Shown here piece by piece: positions 18,072 through 27,045 of a stretch of 64,000 nt of DNA. The notes under the pieces were generated by a model. That model did not search any database, was not told the DNA's origin, and worked only from the letters and a program-made list of their open reading frames with translations. This DNA comes from Carboxylicivirga agarovorans (GTDB taxonomy: Bacteria; Bacteroidota; Bacteroidia; Bacteroidales; Marinilabiliaceae): assembly GCF_050589845.1 (NCBI RefSeq), contig NZ_JBNGPA010000019.1, positions 51,404 to 115,403 of the forward strand, given 5' to 3'. The position numbers and the translations under genes are program-made. Positions within the stretch are counted from its first letter, which is position 1. Each line of letters opens with the position of its first letter.

Positions 18072-18983
18072 TTATTTATTCTTTAGCTCAAAGACCTTAA
18101 TCTGACGATTTGCCGCCGTCACCAGTTTGTTGCCCAGGGTTTTAATCTGATAGGGGAGGTGACCTCCTCCCAGCATGCTCTGATCAAGCAGAACCTGGTT
18201 AAAGGTGCCGGACTGATCATAGTGACTGATCCGTGGATTCCCTTTCTCAGAAGTGAGCAGGCGCCCTTGTTTGTCGAAATGGATATAGGACGGATTACAG
18301 CAACCGGCAAAAGCACCGGCATCGCTTCCGGCACGTCCAAAAGCGGCAATAAACTCCCCGTTCAGGGTATAGGATTCCACACGATGCCTCCCCGGGTTGG
18401 CACAATAAATAGTGTCGTTTTTGTGGGTGATGTCAAAGAAATGACTTGGGGTAATAAATTTATCCGGGCTCTCAATGAACTGCACAAAATTACCCTCTCG
18501 TGTGTATTTGCAGATGTTCTTATGGCCTACATCACTAACAAATACGAAATCATCCGCTATTGTAAATGAGGAGTAATCAGATAACTCACTGCAGGCATCC
18601 CACGCATTCAGGGAATCGCCATTCAGCGAATAGTTTTCGATGCAGGCAGGGTAGAGAACAAACAGACTTTTATGACTGATGGCAATATCCCTCACATTGG
18701 CTTTAATCTTAAACGATGACACCTGTTCACCAGGCAAATTATAGATGCTGACAGATTCTTTACCGGCCACATAGAGACGTGTTCCGTGTAACTCGAAAGC
18801 CACTACGCTATCCTTTAAATCAATGCTGGCCCGCAGTTGGTAGTCACTTTCAAATGTTTGCGTTGCAGGGTTTTGTATCAGTACTTGCTTCTCATCACCA
18901 CCTGGTCGCAGCACATAGATGATAAACCCAACCACAATCAGGAATATCACAATGTTGACAGCCACCTTTATTGATTTGTCCAT
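18072..18983 (-). CDS. Membrane-anchored NHL/six-bladed beta-propeller protein
   Basis: A 303-aa protein with one N-terminal transmembrane anchor (VAVNIVIFLIVVGFIIYVL) and an extracytoplasmic domain of NHL-like repeats (for example YTREGNFVQFIESP, YTLNGEFIAAFGRAG and HYDQSGTFNQVLLD). A vicinal pair of Cys in FAGCCNPSYIHFD lies near the end of the propeller; adjacent Cys pairs in propellers can form a disulphide or a metal/Fe-S ligand site. It sits between a PQQ-like propeller gene (2 bp) and the small Cys protein (3 bp), suggesting a structural or sensing part of the membrane redox complex. Confidence 0.75.
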   Translation of the reverse strand: MDKSIKVAVNIVIFLIVVGFIIYVLRPGGDEKQVLIQNPATQTFESDYQLRASIDLKDSVVAFELHGTRLYVAGKESVSIYNLPGEQVSSFKIKANVRDIAISHKSLFVLYPACIENYSLNGDSLNAWDACSELSDYSSFTIADDFVFVSDVGHKNICKYTREGNFVQFIESPDKFITPSHFFDITHKNDTIYCANPGRHRVESYTLNGEFIAAFGRAGSDAGAFAGCCNPSYIHFDKQGRLLTSEKGNPRISHYDQSGTFNQVLLDQSMLGGGHLPYQIKTLGNKLVTAANRQIKVFELKNK

Positions 18984-18985
18984 AA

Positions 18986-20407
18986 TTAAATGATTTTAAG
19001 GCATACAATGGTGTGTGCATCACGTATAATCAGCATCCCGTCGGCATAAGCCATAGGTCCCCAGGCATCCCGTCCGTCCATGATGCGTTGTTTCTTCAAA
19101 AGGGTCATTCCTTTGCCCTCAATGTCATATACATACAGTTCGCCGTCATCCTTAAAGGCAAAGAGGCGCTTGTTGATAATGAGGTAGGGACCAAGTCCGA
19201 ACTTTTCATCAGCGGCAGAAGTCCATATGGGCGTATGCAGATCATCAGGTGAATAGCAAACCAGCTTTCCTCTGAGACGTCCACCATCTTTGGGCATGAC
19301 ACTGATAAGCATATTGTCATAGAATATGGGCGACTGCTGCTCACTTGATAAACCCTTATTGGGCTTGTATTGATCCAGTACCTTCGTACTCCAGTTACCA
19401 CCGGCTTTATTCACTTCGAGAAGTACACCTCCCGAACCATACCCGGCCGTCATGAAAAAACGGTTCTTCGCCACCTGCACGGGCGAGGGCGCCACCACCG
19501 AAGGTTGCCATTGATTGGTGTGCCATAGCAGGCTACCTTGATTTTCACCTTCAGCAGATACACCGCAGATGCCACCTATACCCACATATACATATGTCTT
19601 TACACCGCTTAAAGTCATTGGCATAACGGATGAATGCGACATTTTATATGCAGGTGTATTTTCTGTTGTCCAAAGTGTTTCACCGCTTCGGCAATCCAGT
19701 CCGGTCATTAAGGCTTTTTTGCCTGCAGGTGCCAGTATCAAAACATCTCCATCCACCAACGGACATTGCCCGGTATACCAAAACGGCACTTCCGTTTCGT
19801 ATTCTTTTTGCATATCTACTGACCAGAGCATATCACCGCTTTCCGGATCGCAGCACATCACATGTCCTTCCGGTCCGATAGTGATAATGTAGTCATCCGT
19901 AATAACCGGTATCGATCTTGAAAAACCGTGGTTACGCTTAATGGGAACGCGGTACCATCGACGCCAGAGCTCCTTACCCGTATCCAGGTCAAAACAGCGC
20001 AAAGCATCAGAGCTCAACTGTTCATCGTAATCCAGGAAATACACTTTCCCGTTGTATATGACCGGTGAGGCATGACCTTCGCCAGTCTCTACCCGCCACA
20101 TTTCAGGATAGTCACCAGCAGCCCCATTAATGGTTTCCGGTGTTTCAATGATATTCGTATTGGATGAGCCTCTAAAGCTTGTCCATTTTCCTGTGAGGGA
20201 GGAAGCTGCCTCCTCATAACGCATGAAAAATTCACCGATCTTCACATCGTTGGCTGAGCGTGTAAGTCCTTCAGGACGGTTATCAGCGCCAGGTGCCTGT
20301 ATGCTGAAGTCTGTTTTGGGTGGCATCAGGTGCCACCCAAGAATCAGACCTGCATATAGTAATACGGTTGACAGCGTAATGATTTGGATGATCTTGTTTT
20401 GCTTCAC
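18986..20407 (-). CDS. Membrane-anchored PQQ-like beta-propeller protein
   Basis: A 473-aa protein. The N-terminal segment IIQIITLSTVLLYAGLIL is a signal anchor. The propeller begins near WTSFRGSSNTNIIETPETI and shows blades such as CFDLDTGKELWRRW, CCDPESGDMLWSVD and GLDCRSGETLWTTE, the standard PQQ-like docking motifs. It follows the propeller gene at 20410-21609 by 2 bp and precedes the NHL gene by 2 bp. It is more divergent from the tandem trio than its upstream neighbour. Role unknown; several membrane-tethered propellers in one operon point to a multi-subunit envelope complex. Confidence 0.85.
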   Translation of the reverse strand: MKQNKIIQIITLSTVLLYAGLILGWHLMPPKTDFSIQAPGADNRPEGLTRSANDVKIGEFFMRYEEAASSLTGKWTSFRGSSNTNIIETPETINGAAGDYPEMWRVETGEGHASPVIYNGKVYFLDYDEQLSSDALRCFDLDTGKELWRRWYRVPIKRNHGFSRSIPVITDDYIITIGPEGHVMCCDPESGDMLWSVDMQKEYETEVPFWYTGQCPLVDGDVLILAPAGKKALMTGLDCRSGETLWTTENTPAYKMSHSSVMPMTLSGVKTYVYVGIGGICGVSAEGENQGSLLWHTNQWQPSVVAPSPVQVAKNRFFMTAGYGSGGVLLEVNKAGGNWSTKVLDQYKPNKGLSSEQQSPIFYDNMLISVMPKDGGRLRGKLVCYSPDDLHTPIWTSAADEKFGLGPYLIINKRLFAFKDDGELYVYDIEGKGMTLLKKQRIMDGRDAWGPMAYADGMLIIRDAHTIVCLKII

Positions 20408-20409
20408 GT

Positions 20410-21609
20410 TTACTTAAGGTTATAGGCCATTAAAGTGTCGCCATGACGAACGTATAATAATCCATTATAAATAACAGGGTGAGCCCAGTGTTGAGCGGTA
20501 CCCATGGTGATATTGAAGCGGCTTATGACATCCAGCTTTTCGGGATTTTCTCTGGCCAGCACCATTTCACCACGATCGGTGTACATATAAAGCAAGCCAT
20601 CGTTATAGATGATGTTACCCATGGCCATGCCTTTGGCTTCGTATTTGATCTCTCCTGTATTCCAGTCCACACAATACCAATAGCGGTTTTTGTCGCCTGA
20701 TCCGTAGGCATAATCACCAATTTTAACCATGGCGCCCATGCGATTGTCTAACTTTTCTGCGAACCATACCTTTTCTACAGCCTTGCCACCTGCAGTCAGT
20801 TTCAGCATCACCGAACCTTTACCATAACCACTGGTACATAGTAACATGTTGTTGCTGTATATTGGTGTGTTAGCGTGAACCGACCAACGATTGGTCTGCT
20901 CGTATGACCATAATTTCACGCCTGATTTGGCATCAACACCAATGATATGGTTAGCGGTCATGGTCACGATAATTCCATGTTCCTCAATGTACATAGGTGA
21001 ACAATATGCCGACAGGTCGCCTTCGCCGGGAGTGGTCCAGACTGTTTTACCGGTTTTTTTGTTTAAAGCAATCAGGTTATTTTTTTCACCACCCGGTGTG
21101 GCTATCACCATATCGTCCACGATCAGCGGTGCTTCATTAATTCCCCAGGTGATGTTTGAAGCTTCATATTCATCCAAAACATTCTTCTTCCAGATCAGGC
21201 TAAGGTCTTTTTGTTTGAAGCAGAACAATTCTCCAAGACCACTCATAATATACAGCCTGCCTTCATTGATTGTAACAGTTCCGCGTGGTCCAACATAGTT
21301 CTTTGACCATTCTTTGCCATACTCTACCTTATTTAAAAGTTTTCCGGACAGATCAAGTACATATAAATAACCGGTTTCTTCAATCATACCGGTCAGGTAA
21401 ATCTTATTGTCATCAATGGCAACTGAAGAATGTCCTTCTCCCAGTCCGTCAAAGTGCCATTTCAATTCAGGGCCGTTGGCAGGCCATTCCTTTAGTAATC
21501 CTTTTTCCTGATAGATACCTGTTCGGTCGCTACCGCGCCACTGAATATTGTCCTGTGCATTCAAACCAAATACAATCAGTAACATGCATGCGATTAGTCC
21601 ATGTCTCAT
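20410..21609 (-). CDS. Secreted PQQ-like beta-propeller protein
   Basis: A 399-aa exported protein (signal peptide up to about GLNAQ, residue 19). It opens with WRGSDRTGIYQEKGLLKEW and keeps the family block GTAQHWAHPVIYNGLLYVRHGD at the C-terminus, so it is a clear, more distant relative of the trio at 611-4447. Blade motifs include ALNKKTGKTVWTTP and GVDAKSGVKLWSYE. Its start overlaps the terpene cyclase stop by four bases (ATGA), which couples a propeller directly to the isoprenoid genes. That overlap is the strongest local evidence that the two parts of the operon work together. Confidence 0.85.
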   Translation of the reverse strand: MRHGLIACMLLIVFGLNAQDNIQWRGSDRTGIYQEKGLLKEWPANGPELKWHFDGLGEGHSSVAIDDNKIYLTGMIEETGYLYVLDLSGKLLNKVEYGKEWSKNYVGPRGTVTINEGRLYIMSGLGELFCFKQKDLSLIWKKNVLDEYEASNITWGINEAPLIVDDMVIATPGGEKNNLIALNKKTGKTVWTTPGEGDLSAYCSPMYIEEHGIIVTMTANHIIGVDAKSGVKLWSYEQTNRWSVHANTPIYSNNMLLCTSGYGKGSVMLKLTAGGKAVEKVWFAEKLDNRMGAMVKIGDYAYGSGDKNRYWYCVDWNTGEIKYEAKGMAMGNIIYNDGLLYMYTDRGEMVLARENPEKLDVISRFNITMGTAQHWAHPVIYNGLLYVRHGDTLMAYNLK

Positions 21610-23360
21610 CTGAGTAAGTTTTTGTTAGTTAAATCCATTATTTTTGTCTGTGATAATTTCTGCTTGTAAGCATTCAATGCATTCAAAACAAAGGTGATAT
21701 TGTACATGTCTTCAGAATACCAAAGCCTTGCAAAGTACAGTCCTATTGGCTCCGGTTTCAGAATATCCTTTGATTCATATTTTGAATATAGAAAGTCGAA
21801 AGCATTATTCAGTATGCTCTCTTCTACATTGTCTATTGTGCTTAAGGCACTTAACGCCCTGGCAGTGAGTGTGACCTTTGAGCGCACACCCGTGGCACCG
21901 CCCCATCCACCATCTGCATTTTGGGCACTTAAAAGGAATGATGCCCCTTTAGCAACCATTTCTTGTGCAAGCGGATGGTCATAGCCGGAAAGATATTCCA
22001 CAGATAATGCGGTACCATATACCGGCGAGCGTTCATCCTGAGCATCCTGGTCGCCAAACCAAAGCGGGTACCAGCAACCCTCAGCACTTTGTTCCTTTTT
22101 CATCCAGCGTAACATCCGCGCGGCGCTATTGTCACATTTCCTTTTTAGCGCATCAGGTAAGTGATCACGCCACAAACTAAAGGCCAACAGGGCATGTGCT
22201 GTAATATCCGGACTGCTCCGGTCGAAGGGCAACTTACCCCAGCCCTTACAGAAAGTCGGTATGCCGCCATCAGCATTTTGCAGGGATAGCAGCCACTCAA
22301 GGCCTTTTTCAATCTCCGCACTACTCTCACCATTGCACAAAGCGTGCAGTGCTACCAGGGCGCCGGAGGTATCATCAGCATCGGGTGCCGCGCCCGGCAG
22401 GTTGGTCCATCCCCAGCCACCTTCTTTTGCACCAGTAAAGGGGTGCTGATATTTAAAGGCGTTCTGCTTAATTTCATTGGCGAGGTGTAAGGGGTCGGGG
22501 ATATTTTCACCCATTGCCCTCACGCTTAGTGAAGTGACCCAGGCCGCCAGGTTGGTGTCAATTGGCCAGGAGCCGTCTTCACGCACAGTGTCGGTCAGGA
22601 AGCCGATGCCTTTTTGCACTGCTTTGTGATCACTGTATCCGGCCCCACACATGCACATGGAAACAAAGCTGGTCAGTGGAGCTGCCTCCAAAAAGCCGCC
22701 ATGTTCCGGCTGAAGCCTGCTCAGTACTTTTAAGGACCCTTGTATAAATTGTTCCCTCAGCAGGTTTTTATTTCCTTTTTTATAGCGAAGAATGCCCACG
22801 GCTATTAATGCCGGTATGGCATAACTCACTACCGGCAGACGTAGGAAGCGAAATAGTTTCTGCGGCAGAACCGACAGCTCAAATGGTAATTGCGGAATGT
22901 TTTTCCAGGAAGAAATAACTCCGGCCAGTGCACACATAACTAGTATGGGGGCGGAAAAGGTGAGGTCTTTTCCGTAATACTTCAATACACCTTCGATAAT
23001 ATGGGTATCACTGATGCCACCAAAATTATTGGTCAGAAATGCTTTTGTTTGATCGGGCATTTCACCCACAGCGCTTAAGGTGGCAAAGGTCAGCAGTGTG
23101 GCGGTCATGTTCGAGGGACTCTCCGGACTATCACCCCAGGAGCCGTCTTCAAGCATGGTCTTTTTTAACCAGGCCACACCATTTACAATGTGTGACTGGT
23201 ATTTATCCTTGTCAGACATAAAAAGAGCAAATACAGCAACCGATGTCGAAATCGCACTGGACGACAGGTAACCACTCCACAAACTGCCGTCTTCCGGGCG
23301 TTTGTCAAGCAGCTCTCCGCTCAGGTAATCAATCATCGTATGTATTTTCTCTTCCTGCAT
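21606..23360 (-). CDS. Class II terpene cyclase (squalene-hopene cyclase superfamily) with DxDD motif
   Basis: A 584-aa protein with multiple alpha-toroid/QW-like repeats: EDGSWGDSPESP (residue 71 on), EDGSWPIDTNLA (261 on), QNADGGIPTF, EGCWYPLWF and QNADGGWGG. The motif PDADDTSGA places DADD at residues 327-330, the DxDD general acid of class II cyclases that protonate a terminal alkene or epoxide. It is shorter than typical squalene-hopene cyclase (about 630-720 aa). A hydrophobic segment around 131-190 may dip into the membrane. It is flanked by a second toroid gene (10 bp gap) and a propeller gene (4-bp overlap). The substrate could be a long polyprenyl chain made by the DUF116-fusion synthase rather than squalene; no squalene synthase is seen here. 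Confidence 0.82.
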   Translation of the reverse strand: MQEEKIHTMIDYLSGELLDKRPEDGSLWSGYLSSSAISTSVAVFALFMSDKDKYQSHIVNGVAWLKKTMLEDGSWGDSPESPSNMTATLLTFATLSAVGEMPDQTKAFLTNNFGGISDTHIIEGVLKYYGKDLTFSAPILVMCALAGVISSWKNIPQLPFELSVLPQKLFRFLRLPVVSYAIPALIAVGILRYKKGNKNLLREQFIQGSLKVLSRLQPEHGGFLEAAPLTSFVSMCMCGAGYSDHKAVQKGIGFLTDTVREDGSWPIDTNLAAWVTSLSVRAMGENIPDPLHLANEIKQNAFKYQHPFTGAKEGGWGWTNLPGAAPDADDTSGALVALHALCNGESSAEIEKGLEWLLSLQNADGGIPTFCKGWGKLPFDRSSPDITAHALLAFSLWRDHLPDALKRKCDNSAARMLRWMKKEQSAEGCWYPLWFGDQDAQDERSPVYGTALSVEYLSGYDHPLAQEMVAKGASFLLSAQNADGGWGGATGVRSKVTLTARALSALSTIDNVEESILNNAFDFLYSKYESKDILKPEPIGLYFARLWYSEDMYNITFVLNALNAYKQKLSQTKIMDLTNKNLLR

Positions 23361-23370
23361 CTTGTCTTTT

Positions 23371-24252
23371 TTAACTAATTGATAAGGCAGAGCCTAAGGC
23401 TAATAGTCCGTAAAAACAATATTCCACATCGCTTTTCTCATCCAGCAAGGTGGCGATAAAACCACCGGATTCTGCCCAATGGGCTTCAATGAATTCAAGT
23501 GCGGGGTAGTCGGGCTTTTCATTGCAGGACTTTAATGCAAACAGCGCGGTGGCAGTTGATAACAAATCGGGTACTGGTGCCGAAGGCGCAGCTTTATATC
23601 CGCCTGTGGCATCCTGCATCGAATTGAGGTAGGAGATTGCTTTCTCTTGCTTCACCTGGCTTATCTGCCCTAATACAGCTAAAGCCGCTGTGGTGGCATT
23701 GGTTGTAGCGGTATGACCATCTGAGACATTCATGAAACCTCCTGTTTCATGGCGGTATTGCTCCAGGTCCTTTTCAATTTTGCTTTTCTCCGTAAGTTTA
23801 TTGCCGGTATCTTCCAATAAAGAAGTCCAGATAAACTGCGTATAAGGGGCCCTGGTGTCCTGGTGCGGCACTTGCTTAAAATCATTCAGGTCCTTTACGT
23901 GTTGTTTACTTCGGGTTTTCAACCAGGTTAATGCACGACCTTTTTTGTGCATGTAAAGTATTAGTTCACACCTTTTAAAGGCTGCATAGTGTATTAAATC
24001 CAGATCGTGTTCATGCTGGCACGACAGATACCCTGTCATTTTATCTGTGTCCAGATGAATTCCCAGCACCAGGCATAACATCCAGCCAAACGAAGTATAG
24101 TACAGGTCTGATTCACCGCTTTTATTCATGAATGAGTGATCCTGCAGCAATTGAGATTGCACGAATGCAGATAAGTGATCAATGGCTTCACTTCCAAGTT
24201 GATCCTTGCCTGACTTTAGTGTATCCAATATGTTGGCTGAAATACTCTGCAT
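23371..24252 (-). CDS. Prenyltransferase/squalene-cyclase-like alpha-toroid protein
   Basis: A 293-aa protein with repeats of the protein prenyltransferase beta/squalene oxidase kind: FMNVSDGHTATTNATTAAL, MQDATGGYKAAP, and VPDLLSTATALFAL. No DxDD acid motif is visible, so by itself it is not an obvious class II cyclase. It may be a partner half, analogous to split betagamma cyclase domains, or an isoprenoid-binding protein. It lies one base after the DUF116-polyprenyl synthase stop codon and 10 bp before the DxDD cyclase, so the three are probably one biosynthetic block. The fold call is good; the activity is unknown. Confidence 0.7.
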   Translation of the reverse strand: MQSISANILDTLKSGKDQLGSEAIDHLSAFVQSQLLQDHSFMNKSGESDLYYTSFGWMLCLVLGIHLDTDKMTGYLSCQHEHDLDLIHYAAFKRCELILYMHKKGRALTWLKTRSKQHVKDLNDFKQVPHQDTRAPYTQFIWTSLLEDTGNKLTEKSKIEKDLEQYRHETGGFMNVSDGHTATTNATTAALAVLGQISQVKQEKAISYLNSMQDATGGYKAAPSAPVPDLLSTATALFALKSCNEKPDYPALEFIEAHWAESGGFIATLLDEKSDVEYCFYGLLALGSALSIS

Positions 24253-24253
24253 A

Positions 24254-25813
24254 TTATTTTAAAATGCGCCCTGTAACTCTGAAGAGCAGACGTTTTAGTT
24301 CTGTATTTGTTATCTCGTTCAGGGCTGCCAGTGCTTCTTTGCGATAGCTGTCAACCATTGCCTGAACACGTGAAATGGCATGTTCGAGCAGGTGTACATG
24401 ATCAGCTGAACTTAGAAAACCTTTCAGATCTTCGGTGTGCAGCAAGGAATGTACAAGCAGTTCATCATTGGTATCTTCGCAAATGGCAGCAATAACCGCT
24501 GAAGGACGGATGACCAGAGGGTCGTCTGTATCGAAATCCTCAATGTCATCCTTTAGCTGGTAGGCAATACCCAATGCATTGGAGTATCGGCTAAGTACCT
24601 GACGTGTTTTTTCATGGTCATCAACACAAAGCGAACCTATTAACAGTGATACTTCAAAGGCCGGCACCGTCTTGTGTTTAAAAATGTCGAGTATATAATC
24701 CATGCTTAAAGGCTGTGGTTCTTTACTCCATTCCAATTCCATACCTTGTCCCTTGCACAGGGCGATGTGTGCATCAGAGGCCACCTTTATTAAGCCCATG
24801 TGGTCACATTGAGCAAGGAGGCGATAACCTTCACCCAGGTACATGTCACCCACATTAATGGCAATTGGAACACCATGTGTGGCATTGACTGTTTCCTTGC
24901 CATAGCGTATCATGTCTTCGTCCTCTATATCATCATGCACCAGTGAGGCTTTGTGAAAGCACTCGATGGCGATGGCCGCACGCTTTACTTTTTCCGGTAT
25001 TTCGTTTTTTCCGCTCAGGGCCATGTAAGTGGCTGCCAGCAGGTACGGACGCCAGCGTTTTCCGTCACCACCCATCCACTGCCGGGCAATAACAGATGTC
25101 TGGTCATCAAGCGGCGAAAGAACCTGACTCAGGTTTTCGGGTTGAAACCAGGTTTTGATGGTCGACTTAAGAAGGTCATAATTGAGCAGGCTGGCGGTCT
25201 GTTCTGACTTCATTTCCATGATATGGTTCACGTAGTTTTCGTCTACCGTAGTGTCCTTGCACCCTTCTTCATTCAGGGGAATGGCTAATCCCGGTACGGC
25301 ATTGTTGATCAACAGCGGAAACGCTTTCTCCAGTGAATCCAGGCAACTGACGCCAATCACCGCATCGACAACACCACTTTCAACCAGGCCAACCACTGAT
25401 GTAAAACCTTCGGCCACCAGACTCATCATCCCCAATTCTTCGGCGCGTGTTTGCAGATCGGGAATGTTACACTGCGAGCATAAGTTGCAAAGCAGGCCAA
25501 GCTCATCAATGTCTGCCTTGCAGGATGTTGAATTGCTCAGGCATTTCGGAAGTAGCAAGATGCGCTTGTTATGCGGAATGGAAGCGACCGTATCGAACCA
25601 TACGGCGTTATGCAGTTCCACCATTAGCCAACCTTTTGCTGCCTCATTAAGTTGTCTTTCGCTGATCAGCTGCAGTGCCATGTCTGAAAGCAGATCCATT
25701 GAAACAGGCGGTGTCAGGTTTTGCTTATTCACAAACGTACGGATGGCATTTCGTAATACCAGACGTTCTTCCTTCGTGCCCGGAATTTCGTATTTAAATC
25801 GCGTCTTTTCCAT
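24254..25813 (-). CDS. DUF116 - polyprenyl diphosphate synthase fusion
   Basis: A 519-aa two-domain protein. Residues about 20-195 match DUF116 (PF01976): LLPKCLSNSTSCKAD, then CNLCSQCNI, AEGFTSVVGLVESG, AVIGVSCLDSLEKAF and GCKDTTVD, with Cys at 91, 98, 109, 112, 115, 157 and 185 that could hold an Fe-S cluster. Residues about 215-519 are a trans-polyprenyl synthase with both Asp-rich motifs intact, DDIED at 294-298 and DDIED at 422-426, plus GDGKRWRP. The residue five before the first motif is Ala-289 with Ser-290 next, the small-residue pattern of long-chain enzymes rather than the aromatic of FPP/GGPP synthases. It should make a long prenyl diphosphate; the redox role of DUF116 is open. 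Confidence 0.87.
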   Translation of the reverse strand: MEKTRFKYEIPGTKEERLVLRNAIRTFVNKQNLTPPVSMDLLSDMALQLISERQLNEAAKGWLMVELHNAVWFDTVASIPHNKRILLLPKCLSNSTSCKADIDELGLLCNLCSQCNIPDLQTRAEELGMMSLVAEGFTSVVGLVESGVVDAVIGVSCLDSLEKAFPLLINNAVPGLAIPLNEEGCKDTTVDENYVNHIMEMKSEQTASLLNYDLLKSTIKTWFQPENLSQVLSPLDDQTSVIARQWMGGDGKRWRPYLLAATYMALSGKNEIPEKVKRAAIAIECFHKASLVHDDIEDEDMIRYGKETVNATHGVPIAINVGDMYLGEGYRLLAQCDHMGLIKVASDAHIALCKGQGMELEWSKEPQPLSMDYILDIFKHKTVPAFEVSLLIGSLCVDDHEKTRQVLSRYSNALGIAYQLKDDIEDFDTDDPLVIRPSAVIAAICEDTNDELLVHSLLHTEDLKGFLSSADHVHLLEHAISRVQAMVDSYRKEALAALNEITNTELKRLLFRVTGRILK

Positions 25814-25827
25814 TCTGCCTAGCTCTT

Positions 25828-27045
25828 TTAACCATATGCGCCAAAACCAAAGAAGTATTTTTTCTTCATGATCTTATATAATACATTCTCTTCAGGTATT
25901 TCACGGCCTTGCAAATCGTGGCCGGCTACCGGTGTCATGCTTCTGTACTCCTGCAGCACCGTTTGTCGTGATGAGGAATCCTGTGCTTTATTTTGTTCGA
26001 CAAAAGCTGCCAGTTTGTGAGGATCTTCCAAAAGGATGCATCCCCTGGAACCGTCAACTGTCAACTGTCTTAATCCTGCCAGAAACTCTGATTCTTCGAA
26101 TAAGGTACGTAGATTACTACCGTCTGCATTAATGAAATCCCGGGCCATTTGAATGGGGGGACAAAATTCCACTGCTCCACCTGGTGAAATATGGTGGCTC
26201 ATACCTGTGGCTGCCGGACAAAGTGCTTTACCCTGGGCATCCCAGTAGGTGTCGATAAGAAAAAGAGGGGCATCCCGGCGTTGTTTCACTATGAATTTAC
26301 GCAGATCAAGAATCTGATCTTCGTTAAGGGCGTTGTCAGGATTTGGATTTGCACCAACCGGACGGTAAATGTAGTACCACAGGTAATGCACGCCTTCCTT
26401 AGCCAGTAAGTCAATGTATTTTCTATTGACAAGATCATCGTAATTGTCCCTGCATATACTGGCAGCGGCACCAAACATTAACCTGGCTTTTTTACAGGCC
26501 CTTACACCTGCAAGTGATCGATCGTAAACATCATCACTTCCCCTGCGTTTTTCACTTTCTTCTTTCAGACCCTCTATACTGATAAGCGGGGTGATGTTAC
26601 CAAGCTTTTTCATACGTGTAGCAACTTCATCGGTGATGAGCATACCATTGGTAAAGAGCTGAAAATAGCAGTCGGAATGTTTCTCAATGATGTCGAACAA
26701 GCCTTTGTACAATAAGGGTTCACCACCTAAGATACCAAAGAAGTAGGAGCCACGTTTTTTACTTTCTGTTATGATGCCGTCCAACTGTTCTTTGCTAAGT
26801 GATTTTTTACCACCTGCCGATACCCAGCAACCACTGCATGTAAGGTTGCAGCTTTCTGTTACTGAAATCATCACAAAGGCGGGAAAAAAAGGCTCTCCTT
26901 TTGCCTGTCGCTTTTCAAATTGCCGCATGTTACTGAGGTTACGCCAGGCAAAATTGTATAGGATTTTCCAGACCAGCCGGGGCGATACCTCCATTGGCAC
27001 ACGCAGCATGGTTTTGAAATTGGCCGTATATTCTCTTACTGTCAT
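25828..27045 (-). CDS. Radical SAM enzyme
   Basis: A 405-aa protein with the radical SAM cluster motif CNLTCSGCW (Cys 66, 70, 73), followed by FFGILGGEPLLYKGL (SAM/GGEP motif) and TNGMLITDE. After the barrel there is a Cys-containing tail (LCPAATGMSHHISPGG and VEFCPP) that may bind an auxiliary cluster, though not a full SPASM pattern. It starts inside the stop codon of the upstream ferredoxin gene (TAATG overlap), so the two are coupled and the ferredoxin is a likely electron donor. It is followed after 14 bp by the DUF116-polyprenyl synthase. A step in building or modifying the isoprenoid, such as C-methylation or C-C bond formation, is my inference. Confidence 0.88.
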   Translation of the reverse strand: MTVREYTANFKTMLRVPMEVSPRLVWKILYNFAWRNLSNMRQFEKRQAKGEPFFPAFVMISVTESCNLTCSGCWVSAGGKKSLSKEQLDGIITESKKRGSYFFGILGGEPLLYKGLFDIIEKHSDCYFQLFTNGMLITDEVATRMKKLGNITPLISIEGLKEESEKRRGSDDVYDRSLAGVRACKKARLMFGAAASICRDNYDDLVNRKYIDLLAKEGVHYLWYYIYRPVGANPNPDNALNEDQILDLRKFIVKQRRDAPLFLIDTYWDAQGKALCPAATGMSHHISPGGAVEFCPPIQMARDFINADGSNLRTLFEESEFLAGLRQLTVDGSRGCILLEDPHKLAAFVEQNKAQDSSSRQTVLQEYRSMTPVAGHDLQGREIPEENVLYKIMKKKYFFGFGAYG

